Source of the DNA: a gamma proteobacterium symbiont of Ctena orbiculata
GTDB lineage: Bacteria; Pseudomonadota; Gammaproteobacteria; Chromatiales; Chromatiaceae
Direction: 5' to 3'
Assembly (NCBI GenBank): GCA_003094555.1
Contig: NATW01000115.1
Span: forward strand, 1-64,000
DNA length: 64,000 nucleotides
Shown here: one piece after another, positions 28,440 through 40,709 of the stretch
Layout of the letters: each line of letters begins with the position of its first letter
Numbering within the stretch: position 1 is the first letter of the stretch
Notes under the pieces: generated by a model
The model's input: the letters and a program-made list of their open reading frames with translations, nothing else
What the model was told of the DNA's origin: nothing
Database searches by the model: none
Translations under genes and position numbers: made by a program

Positions 28440-30617
28440 ATGAGGGGTTTGCCAATGGCACTCAGACACAATTGGAAAAGTCATTCAGAAATGCGAGCAG
28501 CCAGGAGCATGAGGTTCAACGCCGTGATTCTGCTCTTGATCCTTTGGAGCACACCACTGATTGTGTTTGCTGAGGCATCTCTCAAGTCCATAAAATTCTC
28601 TGCCCTACCTGGAGACAGGGTGCAAATTTCCTTGGGGTTGACCGAGCCGGTGGCAGATCCAGTCAGTTTCACCACTGAAAATCCAGCAAGAATCTCCCTG
28701 GATTTTGCCGGTGTCAGTAACGTCCTTGGATACAAAACCAAGGTCATCGGTGTAGGGCCTGCTCACAGCATCACCGCACTCCAGGCGGGTAACCGGACCA
28801 GGGTCGTTATCAATCTAACGTCGCTGGTAGGTTATAAGACAGAAGTGAAAGGCTCGGATGTGTTGGTCACCCTGGATGTGAGCAACAAAGGTATCGGATC
28901 GAGTACGGTTACCAAGGCCGCGGTCCCATCAGTGATGCCTGCCAGTAGTGATGGATCGGAGATTCGTGCAGAAAGCTATGGTATCGCCAATGTTGATTTT
29001 AGGCGTGGCGAAGCGGGCGAAGGCCGGGTGCTGGTCACGTTGACAAACTCGTCCACACCGGTAGATGTCAGGGAAGAGGGGGGTAAGATCGTCGTTGAGG
29101 CCTTCAAGACCAATATAGACTCCTCCCTGGTGCAATCCCTGGACGTTATGGATTTCGCCACACCTATCACCAAGGTAGATACCAAACCGGTAGGTGAAAA
29201 CGTTAGAATCGAGATTTCACCCTCCGGTGAGTATGACTACCTGGCATACCAGGCCAATGAAATCTTTACTGTGGAAGTCAGATCGCTGACCAGTCAGGAA
29301 AAAGAGGCGCTGCAAAAAGAGCGCCTGATATTCACCGGTGAAAGGCTTTCACTCAATTTCCAGGATATCGAGGTACGGGCCGTCCTGCAGTTGCTGGCTG
29401 ACTTCACAGGTTTGAATCTCGTAACCAGCGACACCGTCGGAGGTCGTATAACCCTGCGCCTGAAGAACGTGCCATGGGATCAGGCACTCGATATCATCCT
29501 GAAGTCTAAGGGTCTGTCCAAGCGTCAGATCGACAATGTGATCATGGTGGCGCCAACCGAAGAGGTGGCAGCGAGGGAACAGCTGGAACTCGAGTCCCAG
29601 CAGAAAATCGAGGAGTTGGCCCCCCTGCGTTCAGACTTCATTCAGGTCAATTACGCCAAGGCAGAAGATCTCGCATTGTTGCTTAAATCAGAGGAAAACC
29701 GCCTGTTGTCTGAGCGAGGCAATGTTACTGTTGACGTCCGTACCAATACCCTGCTGATTCAGGATACCTCAGCCAAGCTCGAAGATATCCGGCGTCTGCT
29801 GAAGCGACTCGATATTCCAGTCAGGCAGGTCCTGATTGAGTCGAGGATAGTGATTGCCAACAACGATTTTGCAAAGGACCTGGGTGTCAGGTTCGGCGCC
29901 AACTTCGATGGCTCGTTCGGTGATAACTTCACTCTCACGGCCGGTGCATTGCCGGGCTATATCGATAACACCTTTGGTATTGCTCCAGGCATTGAAATTA
30001 ATACCGACGAAGGAGATAATCAAGAGGGTTTGATGGTTAATCTGCCGGTTACCGCACCGTCTGGCGGTTTGAACTTCCTGGTCGGGAAGGTTGGTTCATA
30101 CCTGCTGCAACTCGAACTGACCGCGATGCAGACAGAGGGCCGGGGTGAACTGGTTTCGAGCCCAAGGGTTATCACATCGGATCAAACCCAGGCCACCATC
30201 AAACAGGGTGTCGAAATCCCTTATCAGGAAGCGACATCCAGTGGTGCCACCAAGGTCTCTTTCAAAGAGGCGTTACTCAAGCTTGATGTAACTCCCCACA
30301 TCACACCGGATGACAGGGTTCGCATGGACCTGGTCATCAATAAGGACAACCCGGATTTTTCCAGGGCTGTGCTGGGTGTGCCCCCCATCGATACCAGGGA
30401 GATAGAGACAACTGTACTGGTGGATAATGGAGAAACCGTTGTCCTGGGTGGTGTATTTGAAAGAACCAAGCAGAAAAATACAGAGAAGGTGCCGTTTTTC
30501 GGGGATATTCCTTATGCGGGGGTCCTTTTCAGGCGCAATGAAAACTTAGACAATAACAATGAGCTGCTGATCTTCGTGACACCGAAGATTCTCAAGGAGA
30601 CATTGACTGTTCGTTAA
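28440..30617 (+). CDS. pilQ: Type IV pilus secretin PilQ
   Basis: Outer-membrane secretin through which the pilus passes, 725 residues from the ATG at 28440, which has AAGAGGA ahead. A signal peptide ends near AEASL. AMIN domains (peptidoglycan-binding) lie in the N-terminal third, followed by a secretin/TonB short N domain (LNFQDIEVRAVLQLLADF), NolW-type repeats and the secretin domain ending with GGVFERTKQ and LLIFVTPKI. A strong terminator follows, so aroK-aroB probably have a separate promoter. Confidence 0.96.
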   Translation: MRGLPMALRHNWKSHSEMRAARSMRFNAVILLLILWSTPLIVFAEASLKSIKFSALPGDRVQISLGLTEPVADPVSFTTENPARISLDFAGVSNVLGYKTKVIGVGPAHSITALQAGNRTRVVINLTSLVGYKTEVKGSDVLVTLDVSNKGIGSSTVTKAAVPSVMPASSDGSEIRAESYGIANVDFRRGEAGEGRVLVTLTNSSTPVDVREEGGKIVVEAFKTNIDSSLVQSLDVMDFATPITKVDTKPVGENVRIEISPSGEYDYLAYQANEIFTVEVRSLTSQEKEALQKERLIFTGERLSLNFQDIEVRAVLQLLADFTGLNLVTSDTVGGRITLRLKNVPWDQALDIILKSKGLSKRQIDNVIMVAPTEEVAAREQLELESQQKIEELAPLRSDFIQVNYAKAEDLALLLKSEENRLLSERGNVTVDVRTNTLLIQDTSAKLEDIRRLLKRLDIPVRQVLIESRIVIANNDFAKDLGVRFGANFDGSFGDNFTLTAGALPGYIDNTFGIAPGIEINTDEGDNQEGLMVNLPVTAPSGGLNFLVGKVGSYLLQLELTAMQTEGRGELVSSPRVITSDQTQATIKQGVEIPYQEATSSGATKVSFKEALLKLDVTPHITPDDRVRMDLVINKDNPDFSRAVLGVPPIDTREIETTVLVDNGETVVLGGVFERTKQKNTEKVPFFGDIPYAGVLFRRNENLDNNNELLIFVTPKILKETLTVR

Positions 30618-30641
30618 CTGTCTCTGACATCCACTCAATAA

Positions 30642-30667
30642 GGCGCACCACCAGGTGCGCCTTTTTT
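30642..30667 (+). terminator. Intrinsic terminator of the pil operon
   Basis: GGCGCACC (30642-30649) and GGTGCGCC (30654-30661) form a perfect 8-bp stem with a 4-base loop followed by six Ts. It lies 25 bases after the pilQ stop and ends the pilMNOPQ transcript. Confidence 0.92.
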
Positions 30668-30779
30668 GTTTGGCCTGAATCTATCTGTTTGAGATACTCC
30701 GCAATATAATGAAAGATGACAAAATTTTTGAAGGTATAGCCATTTCGGTACTAACAGTGAAGTCTATGCCGAGTAATCA

Positions 30780-31301
30780 ATGCGTACACAGAATCTCTTT
30801 TTGATTGGCCCGATGGGTGCGGGCAAGACGACAGTAGGCAAGCAGCTTGCTGAGTATTTTCATATGGAATTTATCGATTCCGATCATGAGATTCAGCGAA
30901 GAACCGGTGTCGATATCCCGACTATTTTTGAATTTGAAGGGGAGAGTGGTTTTCGTCAACGTGAAGGTACTGTAATCGACGAACTGACTGCCAGGGATGG
31001 GGTCGTGTTAGCTACCGGTGGCGGTGTTATCATGGGCGAAGAGAATCGCAAGCTTCTCTCTGCTCGAGGCGTGGTTATCTATCTGTACTGCTCGGTTAGT
31101 CAGCAATATGAGCGTACCCATAGAGATAAAAACAGGCCCTTGCTGAACACGCCTGATCCTATGGCCAGGTTGAATGAACTGATGCTGGTACGGGATCCCC
31201 TCTACCGACAAACGGCAGATATGGTAGTGAGCACTGAAGGGCGAAATACGCATTCGGTAGTGCAGGATATTCGCAAGTCGCTTGATAAGTTGAGGCAATA
31301 A
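30780..31301 (+). CDS. aroK: Shikimate kinase
   Basis: Phosphorylates shikimate with ATP in aromatic amino acid synthesis, 173 residues. Walker [13 protein letters not shown] is at residues 10-21, the shikimate-binding DSDHEI at about 34-39, GFRQREG near 60 and the GGG loop near 81. aroB follows after four bases. The order pilQ-aroK-aroB is conserved in gammaproteobacteria. Confidence 0.96.
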   Translation: MRTQNLFLIGPMGAGKTTVGKQLAEYFHMEFIDSDHEIQRRTGVDIPTIFEFEGESGFRQREGTVIDELTARDGVVLATGGGVIMGEENRKLLSARGVVIYLYCSVSQQYERTHRDKNRPLLNTPDPMARLNELMLVRDPLYRQTADMVVSTEGRNTHSVVQDIRKSLDKLRQ

Positions 31302-31305
31302 TATC

Positions 31306-32415
31306 TTGAGTAGGATCAAAGAATTGAGTACATGTGAAAATAAATTGGATGTGGATTTGGGGGACAGGAGCTATCCGATTTATATCGGAGCGGGGATCCA
31401 TGCCGATGCAAGTTTTTATAGGGAATTTATTAGTGGCAACCAGGTTATGGTGGTCACCAATGAGACGATTGCGCCACTCTATTTGGATAAGACGACTGAA
31501 GCCCTCTCAGACTACGAAGTGAAGACCTGCATTCTGCCTGATGGAGAGGAGTATAAAACACTCGAGGTTCTCAACCGGGTTTACACGGCTTTGCTGAAAG
31601 GGCGTTTTACCAGAAAAGCTACTTTGATTGCCCTCGGAGGCGGTGTAATTGGCGATATGACCGGCTTCGCGGCGGCGACTTATCAGCGGGGTGTGGATTT
31701 TATCCAGGTTCCCACTACACTGCTATCACAGGTCGACTCATCCGTCGGTGGCAAGACGGGTGTTAACCACCTTCTGGGTAAGAATATGATCGGTGCGTTC
31801 TATCAGCCACGCCTGGTGCTTGCCGACACCTCAACCCTGAACACTTTAGATGACAGGCAGCTATCCTCAGGTCTTGCCGAAGTGATCAAATATGGATTGA
31901 TCGTTGACGCCGGGTTTTTTGCCTGGCTCGAGGAGAATATGGATGCATTGCTTGCCCGGGATCCGATCGCCCTTGCCTATGCAATTCAACGATCTTGCCG
32001 GTGTAAGGCCGATGTGGTTGAGGCCGATGAGAAGGAGGCGGGGCAACGCGCACTTTTGAATTTAGGCCACACGTTTGGCCATGCCATTGAAACGGGTATG
32101 GGATATGGTGAGTGGCTGCATGGAGAGGCAGTCGCTACCGGTATGTGCATGGCAGCAGATATGTCGAGGCGGCAGGGGTGGTTGTCGGAACAATCCTGTG
32201 AACGCATCTATCGGTTGATGGCACGAGCGAAACTGCCAATAGAGCCGCCCGCCGAGCTCTCGAATGAGCGATTTCTTGACCTGATGGCGGTGGATAAAAA
32301 GGTACTGGACGGCCGTCTGCGACTCGTGCTCCTGAGAGATATCGGCAGTTCTTTGGTAACGGATGACTTTAGGATGCATAATCTGAATGAAACCTTGTCG
32401 CATTACAGTCATTGA
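31306..32415 (+). CDS. aroB: 3-Dehydroquinate synthase
   Basis: NAD- and zinc-dependent second enzyme of the shikimate pathway, about 369 residues. The [13 protein letters not shown] start, [13 protein letters not shown] glycine-rich loop and metal ligands in E..K and GH.FGHA ([12 protein letters not shown]) are present. The TTG at 31306 is used as start since GAGG lies about 10 bases upstream; a later TTG or GTG near 31345-31351 would bring the protein closer to the usual N-terminus. It is coupled to aroK. Confidence 0.94.
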   Translation: MSRIKELSTCENKLDVDLGDRSYPIYIGAGIHADASFYREFISGNQVMVVTNETIAPLYLDKTTEALSDYEVKTCILPDGEEYKTLEVLNRVYTALLKGRFTRKATLIALGGGVIGDMTGFAAATYQRGVDFIQVPTTLLSQVDSSVGGKTGVNHLLGKNMIGAFYQPRLVLADTSTLNTLDDRQLSSGLAEVIKYGLIVDAGFFAWLEENMDALLARDPIALAYAIQRSCRCKADVVEADEKEAGQRALLNLGHTFGHAIETGMGYGEWLHGEAVATGMCMAADMSRRQGWLSEQSCERIYRLMARAKLPIEPPAELSNERFLDLMAVDKKVLDGRLRLVLLRDIGSSLVTDDFRMHNLNETLSHYSH

Positions 32416-32441
32416 TAGCCTCTTCAAGGGGGAGTGCATGC

Positions 32442-34127
32442 ATGTCTGACGCCAACGATTTTTTTTCCACATCGGAGGTAAGCGCGCGTCTTGACCTGGT
32501 GCGTCATTTGATAGAGAACAGTGAGCTGGTTCCGCTGGTCAGAGGCCCATCAGGTATTGGCAAGACACTACTTGCGACGAGACTCCAGCAGCTGGCGCCG
32601 GAGAACTGGTCAGTTTGCCATTTTGATGCCGATCCCACCATGCAGCCAGAACGCTTGTTGGCAACCATCGCTCGTTGTTGTGGGTTGCCGGATATCGCCG
32701 GCGAACTGCTGCAGCGTTTAGTGGACAGATTCGAAGTATTACGTAAACGGGGTCGAATACCGGTAATGCTTGTTGATGATGCACAGATGCTACCACCCAC
32801 GAGCCTTATCACACTGCTACGACTTTTCGAAAGGCAACTGGATGGCGTGCGCCTGGTCAGTATTGTGTTATTTGCTGACGAACAGATCGATCTGCTGCTC
32901 TCGACCCCCCAACTCCAGGTAATGTCGCCCCAGGCGATACAGGTTATCGACCTGCCTCTGATGACACGCCAAGAGGCGGCAGCCTATATGCTGTTTCTGC
33001 TTAAGAGTGAAGGATTATCTGAGAATCTGGCCTTGGATGAGGTCAAGCTGAGCCGAATATACCGGGAGACGAAAGGTAATCCTGGCCTGTTGGCATCGGC
33101 AATCCTCAATGCGGTGGGTGAGAACGGCAATGACATGATCCAGAGCTCATTTCTGAGCGGCTATAAAAAGCAGTTGCTTATCGGTGGCCTGCCCCTATTG
33201 GTAGTTGTGTTGCTGTTGATGTGGTTGATCTCCTCACTGTTTGAGCCCGAGCCGGTCACAATGCCTGACAGGCAGGTCGAAAGCACCATCGATCCACTGC
33301 CGGCTCCCGCATCCCATACTCAATCTGAGGCGCCAATCACGGGTACGCCTGAGGTAGGCACGACGCCTCCACTGCTGGCGGAGAGTGGTGTCGAGGCTGG
33401 TTTGGTGGCAAAGCCTGAAATACCCGAAAAACCAGCTGATTCAATTCAGGAATCGACTCAGACCGCCGAGCTTGATGTTGTTACCCATGTGCAAGATGAG
33501 GTCGAGGCCTCACCTGCCTCTGCGCAGGTGCCGGAGGATAGCGTCACATTGGGAAGCAGGGATGGTGGGGATAAGGCGCAACAATCAGTAGAAACCTCCG
33601 CTGTAGCTGAGCTGGCAACCGATGTGGATCAGACTGAAGTTGCTGATGCGGGCCTGGTGAAACAGCCTGAATTGGTGAACAGTCAGCCTGCAGATGAAGC
33701 AGAAACCGGATCGGTTTCCGAGAATTCCATGGCAGACCGCGTCGATGCAGCCCAAGCGGAACAAGAAATTCCGCAACCCGCTTCGGTTGTCGAGACTGCA
33801 GACCGGGCAACTCCGGAGAAACCGGCTATCGAGGATGCTGCAACAGTCTGGGTTATGTCGCGCTCGCCAAGTGGTTATACTCTGCAGTTAATAGCGGTTG
33901 AAAACCTGGATTCATTGAAACGTTATATCGAGAAGAACGGTCTTGCTGCTGAAACCCATACCCTGAAAACGACCAGGAAGGGCAAGCCCTGGTATGCACT
34001 ATTGTGGGGCGATTTCCCTGATCGAGAGAGTGCGCTGCAAGCCGCATCGACCCTCCCGGCAAAGGTGCAGAAGACAGGTGTATGGGCGCGTACCTTCTCC
34101 TCACTTCAGCAGTCAATAGCCCGGTGA
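32442..34127 (+). CDS. damX: DamX-like AAA and SPOR domain cell-division protein
   Basis: Inner-membrane protein of 561 residues. An ExeA-like AAA ATPase domain fills the N-terminus (Walker A GPSGIGKT at 35-42, Walker B MLVDDAQML near 108). One membrane helix is at about 247-267. A long acidic, Pro/Ala/Glu-rich linker then leads to a C-terminal SPOR domain (from about residue 476, YTLQLIAVENLDSLKRYI), which binds denuded septal peptidoglycan. The GGGGGAG ribosome binding site chooses this ATG. Position after aroB is that of DamX in enterics, where an ATPase domain also occurs. Confidence 0.88.
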   Translation: MSDANDFFSTSEVSARLDLVRHLIENSELVPLVRGPSGIGKTLLATRLQQLAPENWSVCHFDADPTMQPERLLATIARCCGLPDIAGELLQRLVDRFEVLRKRGRIPVMLVDDAQMLPPTSLITLLRLFERQLDGVRLVSIVLFADEQIDLLLSTPQLQVMSPQAIQVIDLPLMTRQEAAAYMLFLLKSEGLSENLALDEVKLSRIYRETKGNPGLLASAILNAVGENGNDMIQSSFLSGYKKQLLIGGLPLLVVVLLLMWLISSLFEPEPVTMPDRQVESTIDPLPAPASHTQSEAPITGTPEVGTTPPLLAESGVEAGLVAKPEIPEKPADSIQESTQTAELDVVTHVQDEVEASPASAQVPEDSVTLGSRDGGDKAQQSVETSAVAELATDVDQTEVADAGLVKQPELVNSQPADEAETGSVSENSMADRVDAAQAEQEIPQPASVVETADRATPEKPAIEDAATVWVMSRSPSGYTLQLIAVENLDSLKRYIEKNGLAAETHTLKTTRKGKPWYALLWGDFPDRESALQAASTLPAKVQKTGVWARTFSSLQQSIAR

Positions 34128-34552
34128 TTGTATGAATTTAAGTCATATTTTCGGGATTGAGCTGTTTCAGGCGTATCTAAGGTGACGCCAAGGGATATGC
34201 CAAGCCCGCATGGTTGGGTGATAAGTAATTGATATTACTTGTAATATTCCTCGGGTCTTGGAGGTTGCTTAGGTAGGCGCAAAGTCCCCTGCCGGGATCC
34301 ACTTCCATGTTGCTGTTAACCGTTTCAAAACTAGCTTGAGAGGTGATTCTCAAGTATCCTACGATGTTCTGTGTCTTCGAGCGCTTCTGTCGCGATTACT
34401 CCACGCACATTGTGGTGGGGGTCCATGACCGGCAGGCCGCTTGATGTAAGCCAGTGACCTGACGGGTCGCTGTGTACTCCTTGTATCAGGTTATTGCATA
34501 ACCCTCGGTGCGGTGTTGACCAAACTGGGGCGTGCAAAATGAGGTTTGCGTA
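34128..34552. other. damX-gltB intergenic region with PAS-like remnant
   Basis: A 425-base stretch in front of gltB. It holds the gltB promoter. On the minus strand, positions 34331-34561 can be read as 76 residues ending with GHWLTSSGLPVMD, NVRGVIAT and EDTEHRRILENHL, which recalls the last strands of a PAS domain and the linking helix (W.TSG.PV.D..G...RG...DITE). No upstream PAS part is seen, so this looks like decayed sequence at best. Confidence 0.4.
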
Positions 34553-37500
34553 ATGAGCCAAGGTGCTTTACCACCGAAACAGGGTCTTTATGATCCCGCT
34601 AATGAACATGATGCCTGTGGTGTTGGTTTTGTTGCCAATATCAAAGGTGTGAAGAGCCACGATACAGTATGCCAGGGTCTGGAAATACTGGATCGCCTGA
34701 CTCACCGTGGGGCGGTTGGTGCCGATCCAAAGGCCGGTGACGGGGCGGGTATCTTGCTGCAGATTCCGGATGCCTTTTTTCGGGGTGTGGTCGATTTCGA
34801 ACTGCCGGTGGAGGGTGACTATGCCATTGGCATGGTTTTTCTGCCGCAAAACTCAGCAAGCCGTGCCGAGTGTGAAGAGACGATTGAGTCTCTTATCGCT
34901 GGCGAGGGGCAAAAGCTGATTGGCTGGCGCGATGTCCCGGTGACAAACAGCGGGTTGGGCGAAAGTGTCATTCCCACTGAACCCCAGGTGCGCCAGGTGT
35001 TTGTCGCCCGAGGTGATAACTGCAAGGATCAGGACGCCTTCGAACGCAAACTCTTTGTCATCCGTAAACAGATCGAGAATCGTATCAGCAAGGCTGAACT
35101 GGAGGGGGGGAGTGATTTCTACTTTACCTCATTTTCATCCAGGACCCTGGTCTATAAAGGGATGCTGCTGGCGAATCAGGTAGGTGAGTACTACCTGGAT
35201 CTGCAGGATGAACGCATGCAATCGGCCCTGGCCCTTGTGCATCAGCGTTTTTCCACCAACACCTTTCCGACCTGGGACCTTGCCCACCCATTCCGCATGA
35301 TCGCCCACAATGGGGAGATCAACACCCTGCGCGGCAATGTCAACTGGATGCGCGCGCGCAAGAACTCCATGGCCTCCGAGGTTTTGGGTGAGGATCTGGA
35401 GAAGATCTGGCCGTTGATTCCCGAAGGTCAATCAGACTCGGCCTGTTTTGACAATGCGCTGGAGTTACTGGTTGCCGGTGGTTACTCCCTGGCCCATGCG
35501 ATGATGATGCTGATCCCCGAGGCCTGGGGTGGCAACAAGTTGATGGATGACCAGCGGCGTGCCTTTTATGAGTTCCATGCTGCGCTGATGGAGCCCTGGG
35601 ATGGCCCGGCCGCGGTTGCATTTACCGATGGTCGCCAGATCGGTGCGACCCTGGATCGCAATGGTCTGCGTCCCGCCCGCTACCTGATTACCGATGACGA
35701 CCTGGTGGTAATGGCTTCCGAGATGGGTGTGCTGGACATACCCGAAGAGAAGATCGTAAAAAAATGGCGTCTGCAGCCCGGCAAGATGTTTCTCATCGAC
35801 CTGGATCAGGGGCGTATCATCGATGATGCCGAAATCAAGGCCGAACTCGCTGTCGCAAAGCCCTATCAGGATTGGCTGGATCAGACCCAGATCCATCTCG
35901 ATTCACTGCCTTCGGATGTGGCCCCGATGGCGCCGGATGATGATAATCTGCTGGATGCGCAACAGGCCTTCGGTTACAGTCAGGAGGATATTAAGTTCCT
36001 GCTGACACCGATGGTGCTGACGGGGCAGGAGGCTACCGGTTCCATGGGTGCGGACAATCCACCCTCCGTACTCTCCCTGCGGGCCAAGCACCTGTCCACC
36101 TACTTCAAACAGAACTTTGCCCAGGTGACCAATCCACCTATCGACCCGATTCGGGAAGAGCTGGTTATGTCTCTGGTCAGTCTGATAGGTCCCAGGCCAA
36201 ATCTGCTGAATATGGCGGATGCCGGGGATCATATGCGCCTGGAGGTCTCACAGCCGGTACTGACGAATGAGGATCTGGAGCGTATTCGCCATATTGAAGA
36301 CAATACCGGGGGTGCGTTCAGAACCATGACCCTGGCTATGGTCTATCCCTCCATGAGCGGTGCCGAAGGGATGCAAGCCGCTCTCACCAAGCTGTGTGAG
36401 CAGGCCGAGCAGAGGGTGCGCGAGGGTTTCAATATCCTGATTCTCTCCGATCGTCGGGTGGATGCGGATAATATCGCCATCCCCGCTTTACTCGCCACTT
36501 CGGCGGTACATCATCACTTGATACGCAAGGGTCTGCGTACCGAATCGGGACTGGTGCTTGAGACAGGTTCGGCCTTGGAAGTGCACCACTTCGCTACCCT
36601 TGCAGGTTATGGCGCAGAGGCGGTCAACCCCTATCTGGCCTTCGATACCATTCAGGCGTTGCTGCCCTCTCTGAGCGAGCCGCTGGCATTTGCCGAGGCC
36701 CAGAGACGCTATATCAAGGCGGTGGGTAAGGGCCTGAAAAAGGTCATGTCCAAGATGGGCATTTCCACCTATCAATCCTATTGCGGTGCCCAGATATTCG
36801 ATGCGGTGGGTCTCTCCAGCGGCTTTATCGATGCCTTCTTCACCGGCACCACCACCACCATTGAGGGTGCGGGTCTGAATGAGGTCGCCGCCGAGGCGGT
36901 TAAATGGCATGACAAGGCCTATGGTGATCAGCAGATCTATAAAAAGCATCTCGACGTGGGTGGCGACTATGCCTACAGACTGCGTGGCGAAGATCACAAC
37001 TGGACCCCGGAGACCATCGCCAAGATGCAGCATGCCGTGCGCAGTAACGACTGGGACACCTATCAGTCCTTCGCCGATGCCATCAATACCCAAAACGAGA
37101 TTCTATTGACCTTGCGAGGACTGTTCGAGTTCAAGTGTGCCGAGCAGCCCTTGCCACTGGAGGAGGTAGAGCCGGCCAGTGAGATCGTGAAGCGGTTCGC
37201 CACCGGTGCCATGTCATTCGGTTCAATATCCTACGAGGCCCATTCTACCCTGGCCAAGGCGATGAACGCCATCGGGGGTAAATCCAATACCGGTGAGGGA
37301 GGCGAAGAGCCGGAACGTTTCAATCCCCTCGAAGACGGAAGCAGGAATCCGGAGCGGTCGGCGATCAAACAGGTCGCTTCCGGGCGTTTCGGCGTGACCA
37401 CCGAGTATCTGGTCAACGCGGATGATATCCAGATCAAGATGGCCCAGGGCGCCAAGCCCGGTGAGGGTGGCCAGTTGCCAGGCCACAAGGTCAATCAGCA

Positions 37501-39190
37501 GATTGCCCGGGTGCGCCACTCCACTCCTGGGGTGGGTCTGATCTCACCGCCACCACACCATGATATCTACTCGATTGAGGATCTGGCACAGCTGATCCAC
37601 GATCTGAAAAATGTCAATCCCAATGCCCGCATCTCGGTGAAGCTGGTGTCGGAGGTGGGTGTCGGAACCGTCGCCGCAGGCGTATCCAAGGCGCATGCGG
37701 ATCATGTGACGATTTCGGGTTATGACGGCGGCACCGGTGCCAGCCCCCTGACCTCTATCAAGCATGCCGGTTCACCCTGGGAGATTGGCTTGGCGGAGAC
37801 CCATCAGACCCTGGTGCTGAACAAGTTGCGCGGGCGTATCGCGGTCCAGGCGGATGGGGGTATGAGAACCGGACGGGATGTGGTTGTGGCTGCCCTGCTC
37901 GGGGCCGATGAGATCGGTTTCGCCACCGCGCCATTGATTGCCGAGGGGTGCCTGATGATGCGCAAGTGCCATCTCAATACCTGCCCGGTGGGCATTGCCA
38001 CCCAGGATCCGGAGTTGCGTAAACGCTTCACCGGAGAGCCTGAACACGTCATTAACTACTTCTTCTTCGTCGCCGAAGAGGCACGCAGGTTGATGGCGGA
38101 ACTCGGTTTCAGGACCTGGAATGAAATGGTTGGTCAAAGCGACCGACTCGATATGCGCCAAGCGATCAAACACTGGAAGGCGAAGGGGCTCGACTACAGC
38201 CGTCTGTTGAGCAAGCCGGAGGCAGCGCCGGAAGTGGCCCTCTACAACCGCGAAACCCAGGATCACGGACTCGATAGGGCGATGGATCTGGAGCTGATCA
38301 AGCGTGCCCAACCCGCCCTTGAAAAGGGCGAGGCGGTGAAGATCGCTATCGATATCCACAACTACAATCGCACCTTCGGCACCATGTTGTCTGGGCGAGT
38401 GGCAGAGAAGTATGGCTATGCGGGATTGCCGGACGATACGATCTACATCAAAGCCAGCGGCACCGCTGGACAATCCTTTGGTGCCTGGGTGGCCAAGGGT
38501 GTGACCATTGAGCTGGCCGGTGAAGGCAACGACTATGTAGGCAAGGGCCTCTCGGGTGGGCGCCTGGTGATCTATCCGCCGGAAAATGCCGGCATCGGCA
38601 AGGCGGAAGAGAACATCATTGTCGGTAATACGGTGCTGTATGGTGCGATCAGTGGAGAATGCTACTTCCGAGGTGTCGGCGGGGAGCGTTTCTGTGTGCG
38701 CAACTCGGGTGTCACCGCAGTCATTGAAGGGGTCGGTGATCACGGTTGTGAATATATGACCGGTGGGGTAGTGGTCTGTCTCGGTTCTACCGGGCGTAAC
38801 TTCGCCGCGGGAATGTCCGGCGGTATCGCCTATGTTTTGGACGAGGCCGGTGACTTCAGCGAACGCTGCAACCTGGCACAGGTTGAGTTGGAGCCGATCG
38901 AGGAGGAGGACGATGCCCTCGAAGCCCTGGATCATCAAGGTGGAGATCTCGAGAGCCACGGTCTGGTGGATCTTAGCCGCGATATGACACGTTTCGATGC
39001 CCTGCGTTTGAAACAGCTGATAGAGCGTCATCTACACTACACCAATTCGGAGGTCGCAAAGCGGATTCTCAATAACTGGGAGAGTACGCTGCCAAAGTTT
39101 GTCAAGGTTATGCCGGTTGAGTATCGACGTGCGTTGAAAGAGATGCAGGCGCAACGCGCTGATTCGGCAGCCAGTCAGGGGAGCTACTAA
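34553..39190 (+). CDS. gltB: Glutamate synthase (NADPH) large chain
   Basis: Large subunit of GOGAT, 1545 residues. Start ATG at 34553 has GAGGT upstream; a GTG seven codons earlier is less likely. Cys22 in DACGVGF is the glutaminase nucleophile, exposed after removal of a 21-residue propeptide. The central FMN domain and the 3Fe-4S cluster Cys1133, Cys1139 and Cys1144 (the last two in CHLNTC) have spacings 6 and 5 as in the family. The C-terminal GXGXG beta-helix domain follows. gltD follows after four bases. Together they convert 2-oxoglutarate and glutamine to two glutamates. Confidence 0.98.
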   Translation: MSQGALPPKQGLYDPANEHDACGVGFVANIKGVKSHDTVCQGLEILDRLTHRGAVGADPKAGDGAGILLQIPDAFFRGVVDFELPVEGDYAIGMVFLPQNSASRAECEETIESLIAGEGQKLIGWRDVPVTNSGLGESVIPTEPQVRQVFVARGDNCKDQDAFERKLFVIRKQIENRISKAELEGGSDFYFTSFSSRTLVYKGMLLANQVGEYYLDLQDERMQSALALVHQRFSTNTFPTWDLAHPFRMIAHNGEINTLRGNVNWMRARKNSMASEVLGEDLEKIWPLIPEGQSDSACFDNALELLVAGGYSLAHAMMMLIPEAWGGNKLMDDQRRAFYEFHAALMEPWDGPAAVAFTDGRQIGATLDRNGLRPARYLITDDDLVVMASEMGVLDIPEEKIVKKWRLQPGKMFLIDLDQGRIIDDAEIKAELAVAKPYQDWLDQTQIHLDSLPSDVAPMAPDDDNLLDAQQAFGYSQEDIKFLLTPMVLTGQEATGSMGADNPPSVLSLRAKHLSTYFKQNFAQVTNPPIDPIREELVMSLVSLIGPRPNLLNMADAGDHMRLEVSQPVLTNEDLERIRHIEDNTGGAFRTMTLAMVYPSMSGAEGMQAALTKLCEQAEQRVREGFNILILSDRRVDADNIAIPALLATSAVHHHLIRKGLRTESGLVLETGSALEVHHFATLAGYGAEAVNPYLAFDTIQALLPSLSEPLAFAEAQRRYIKAVGKGLKKVMSKMGISTYQSYCGAQIFDAVGLSSGFIDAFFTGTTTTIEGAGLNEVAAEAVKWHDKAYGDQQIYKKHLDVGGDYAYRLRGEDHNWTPETIAKMQHAVRSNDWDTYQSFADAINTQNEILLTLRGLFEFKCAEQPLPLEEVEPASEIVKRFATGAMSFGSISYEAHSTLAKAMNAIGGKSNTGEGGEEPERFNPLEDGSRNPERSAIKQVASGRFGVTTEYLVNADDIQIKMAQGAKPGEGGQLPGHKVNQQIARVRHSTPGVGLISPPPHHDIYSIEDLAQLIHDLKNVNPNARISVKLVSEVGVGTVAAGVSKAHADHVTISGYDGGTGASPLTSIKHAGSPWEIGLAETHQTLVLNKLRGRIAVQADGGMRTGRDVVVAALLGADEIGFATAPLIAEGCLMMRKCHLNTCPVGIATQDPELRKRFTGEPEHVINYFFFVAEEARRLMAELGFRTWNEMVGQSDRLDMRQAIKHWKAKGLDYSRLLSKPEAAPEVALYNRETQDHGLDRAMDLELIKRAQPALEKGEAVKIAIDIHNYNRTFGTMLSGRVAEKYGYAGLPDDTIYIKASGTAGQSFGAWVAKGVTIELAGEGNDYVGKGLSGGRLVIYPPENAGIGKAEENIIVGNTVLYGAISGECYFRGVGGERFCVRNSGVTAVIEGVGDHGCEYMTGGVVVCLGSTGRNFAAGMSGGIAYVLDEAGDFSERCNLAQVELEPIEEEDDALEALDHQGGDLESHGLVDLSRDMTRFDALRLKQLIERHLHYTNSEVAKRILNNWESTLPKFVKVMPVEYRRALKEMQAQRADSAASQGSY

Positions 39191-39194
39191 AAAG

Positions 39195-40646
39195 ATGGGT
39201 AAGCCAACAGGATTTAAAGAGATTGCTCGGCAGGACAGGACCTATGCGCCTGTGGCGGATCGTATCATCCACTACAACGAATTCGTGATACCCCTGAGCG
39301 AGGAGAATGTCAGTCAGCAGGGCGCACGTTGCATGGACTGTGGCATTCCCTTCTGTCACAACGGATGTCCGGTAAATAATATTATTCCGGATTGGAACGA
39401 CCTGGTTTACCGGGGTGATTGGCGTGCGGCGATCGATGTGCTGCACAGTACCAATAACTTTCCTGAATTCACCGGACGCATCTGTCCTGCGCCCTGCGAG
39501 GCGGCCTGCACCCTGAATCTGGATGATGAGCCGGTTACCATCAAGACCATAGAGTACAGTATTATCGAAAAGGCCTGGAGCGAGGGTTGGGTGAAACCCC
39601 AGATTGCCGATCATAAGAGTGGTAAACGGATCGCGGTTGTCGGTTCAGGACCGGCGGGCATGGCAGCCGCACAACAACTAGCCAGGGCGGGACACGCAGT
39701 GGTGTTGTATGAAAAGCAGAACCGTATCGGCGGTCTGTTGCGCTATGGCATCCCCGACTTCAAACTGGATAAGAAAGTGATCGATCGTCGCATGGCCCAG
39801 ATGCGCACCGAGGGGGTCGAGTTCAAGACAAGTATCCACATCGGTGTCGATATACCCGGTAAACAGTTGATGGATGATTTTGATGCGATCCTGTTGACCG
39901 GTGGCTCGGAAAAACCCCGTGACCTGCCGATCCCCGGGCGTGAGTTGAACGGTGTCCATTTCGCCATGGATTTCCTGCGCAGCAACAGCCACCGGGTTCA
40001 GGGCGACAAGGTGGACAACTTTATCTCTGCTGAAGGCAAGCATGTGGTTGTCATCGGTGGTGGTGACACGGGATCTGACTGTATCGGTACCTCGAATCGA
40101 CATGGGGCGGCCTCCGTCACCCAGTTGGAGATCCTGCCGAAACCCCCTGAAAAGGAGCATAAGGGTACCACCTGGCCGGATTGGCCAAACAAGATGCGTA
40201 CCTCAAGCTCTCAGGAGGAGGGGTGCGAGCGCATGTGGCAGATCGCTACCAAGGCCTTCCTGGATGATGGTGAAGGCAACCTTGCGGGTGTGCGATGTAT
40301 CAAGGTCGAGTGGGAGAAGGATGAGAGCGGCGCCTGGAAAATGAGCGAAGTCGCCGATTCTGAATTCGAGATCAAGGCTGACCTGGTGACCCTCGCAATG
40401 GGCTTTGTCCATCCGGTTCATGAAGGTATGCTCGAAGAGCTGGGTGTAGAACTCGATGGTCGCGGTAACGTCAAGGCAACGACCGACGGAGGAAGCGCCT
40501 ATAAAACCTCCATCGACGGTGTGTATGCCGCTGGCGACATGCGACGTGGTCAATCCCTGGTGGTTTGGGCAATCCGCGAAGGACGCCAGGCCGCGCGCGC
40601 GGTGGATGAATATCTCATGGGAACGACCGATCTGCCTCGCTGGTAA
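39195..40646 (+). CDS. gltD: Glutamate synthase (NADPH) small chain
   Basis: FAD- and 4Fe-4S-containing subunit of GOGAT, 483 residues. N-terminal cysteines (C46, C49, C54 and C58, then CPAPCEAAC near residue 100) bind the clusters. The FAD site [16 protein letters not shown] and the NADPH site [12 protein letters not shown] follow. It passes electrons from NADPH to GltB. The start is close behind gltB and coupled to it. Confidence 0.98.
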   Translation: MGKPTGFKEIARQDRTYAPVADRIIHYNEFVIPLSEENVSQQGARCMDCGIPFCHNGCPVNNIIPDWNDLVYRGDWRAAIDVLHSTNNFPEFTGRICPAPCEAACTLNLDDEPVTIKTIEYSIIEKAWSEGWVKPQIADHKSGKRIAVVGSGPAGMAAAQQLARAGHAVVLYEKQNRIGGLLRYGIPDFKLDKKVIDRRMAQMRTEGVEFKTSIHIGVDIPGKQLMDDFDAILLTGGSEKPRDLPIPGRELNGVHFAMDFLRSNSHRVQGDKVDNFISAEGKHVVVIGGGDTGSDCIGTSNRHGAASVTQLEILPKPPEKEHKGTTWPDWPNKMRTSSSQEEGCERMWQIATKAFLDDGEGNLAGVRCIKVEWEKDESGAWKMSEVADSEFEIKADLVTLAMGFVHPVHEGMLEELGVELDGRGNVKATTDGGSAYKTSIDGVYAAGDMRRGQSLVVWAIREGRQAARAVDEYLMGTTDLPRW

Positions 40647-40709
40647 CTGTCAACCTGAGACCCGGTGGGTATGGATCCCAGCGGCTTATGTGTCAATGTG
40701 GAGAGCACG

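Noticed and set aside
34331-34561. Minus-strand ORF of 76 residues before gltB as a real gene
   Set aside because: No ribosome binding site, overlap with the gltB start and no full domain; kept only as a possible remnant.
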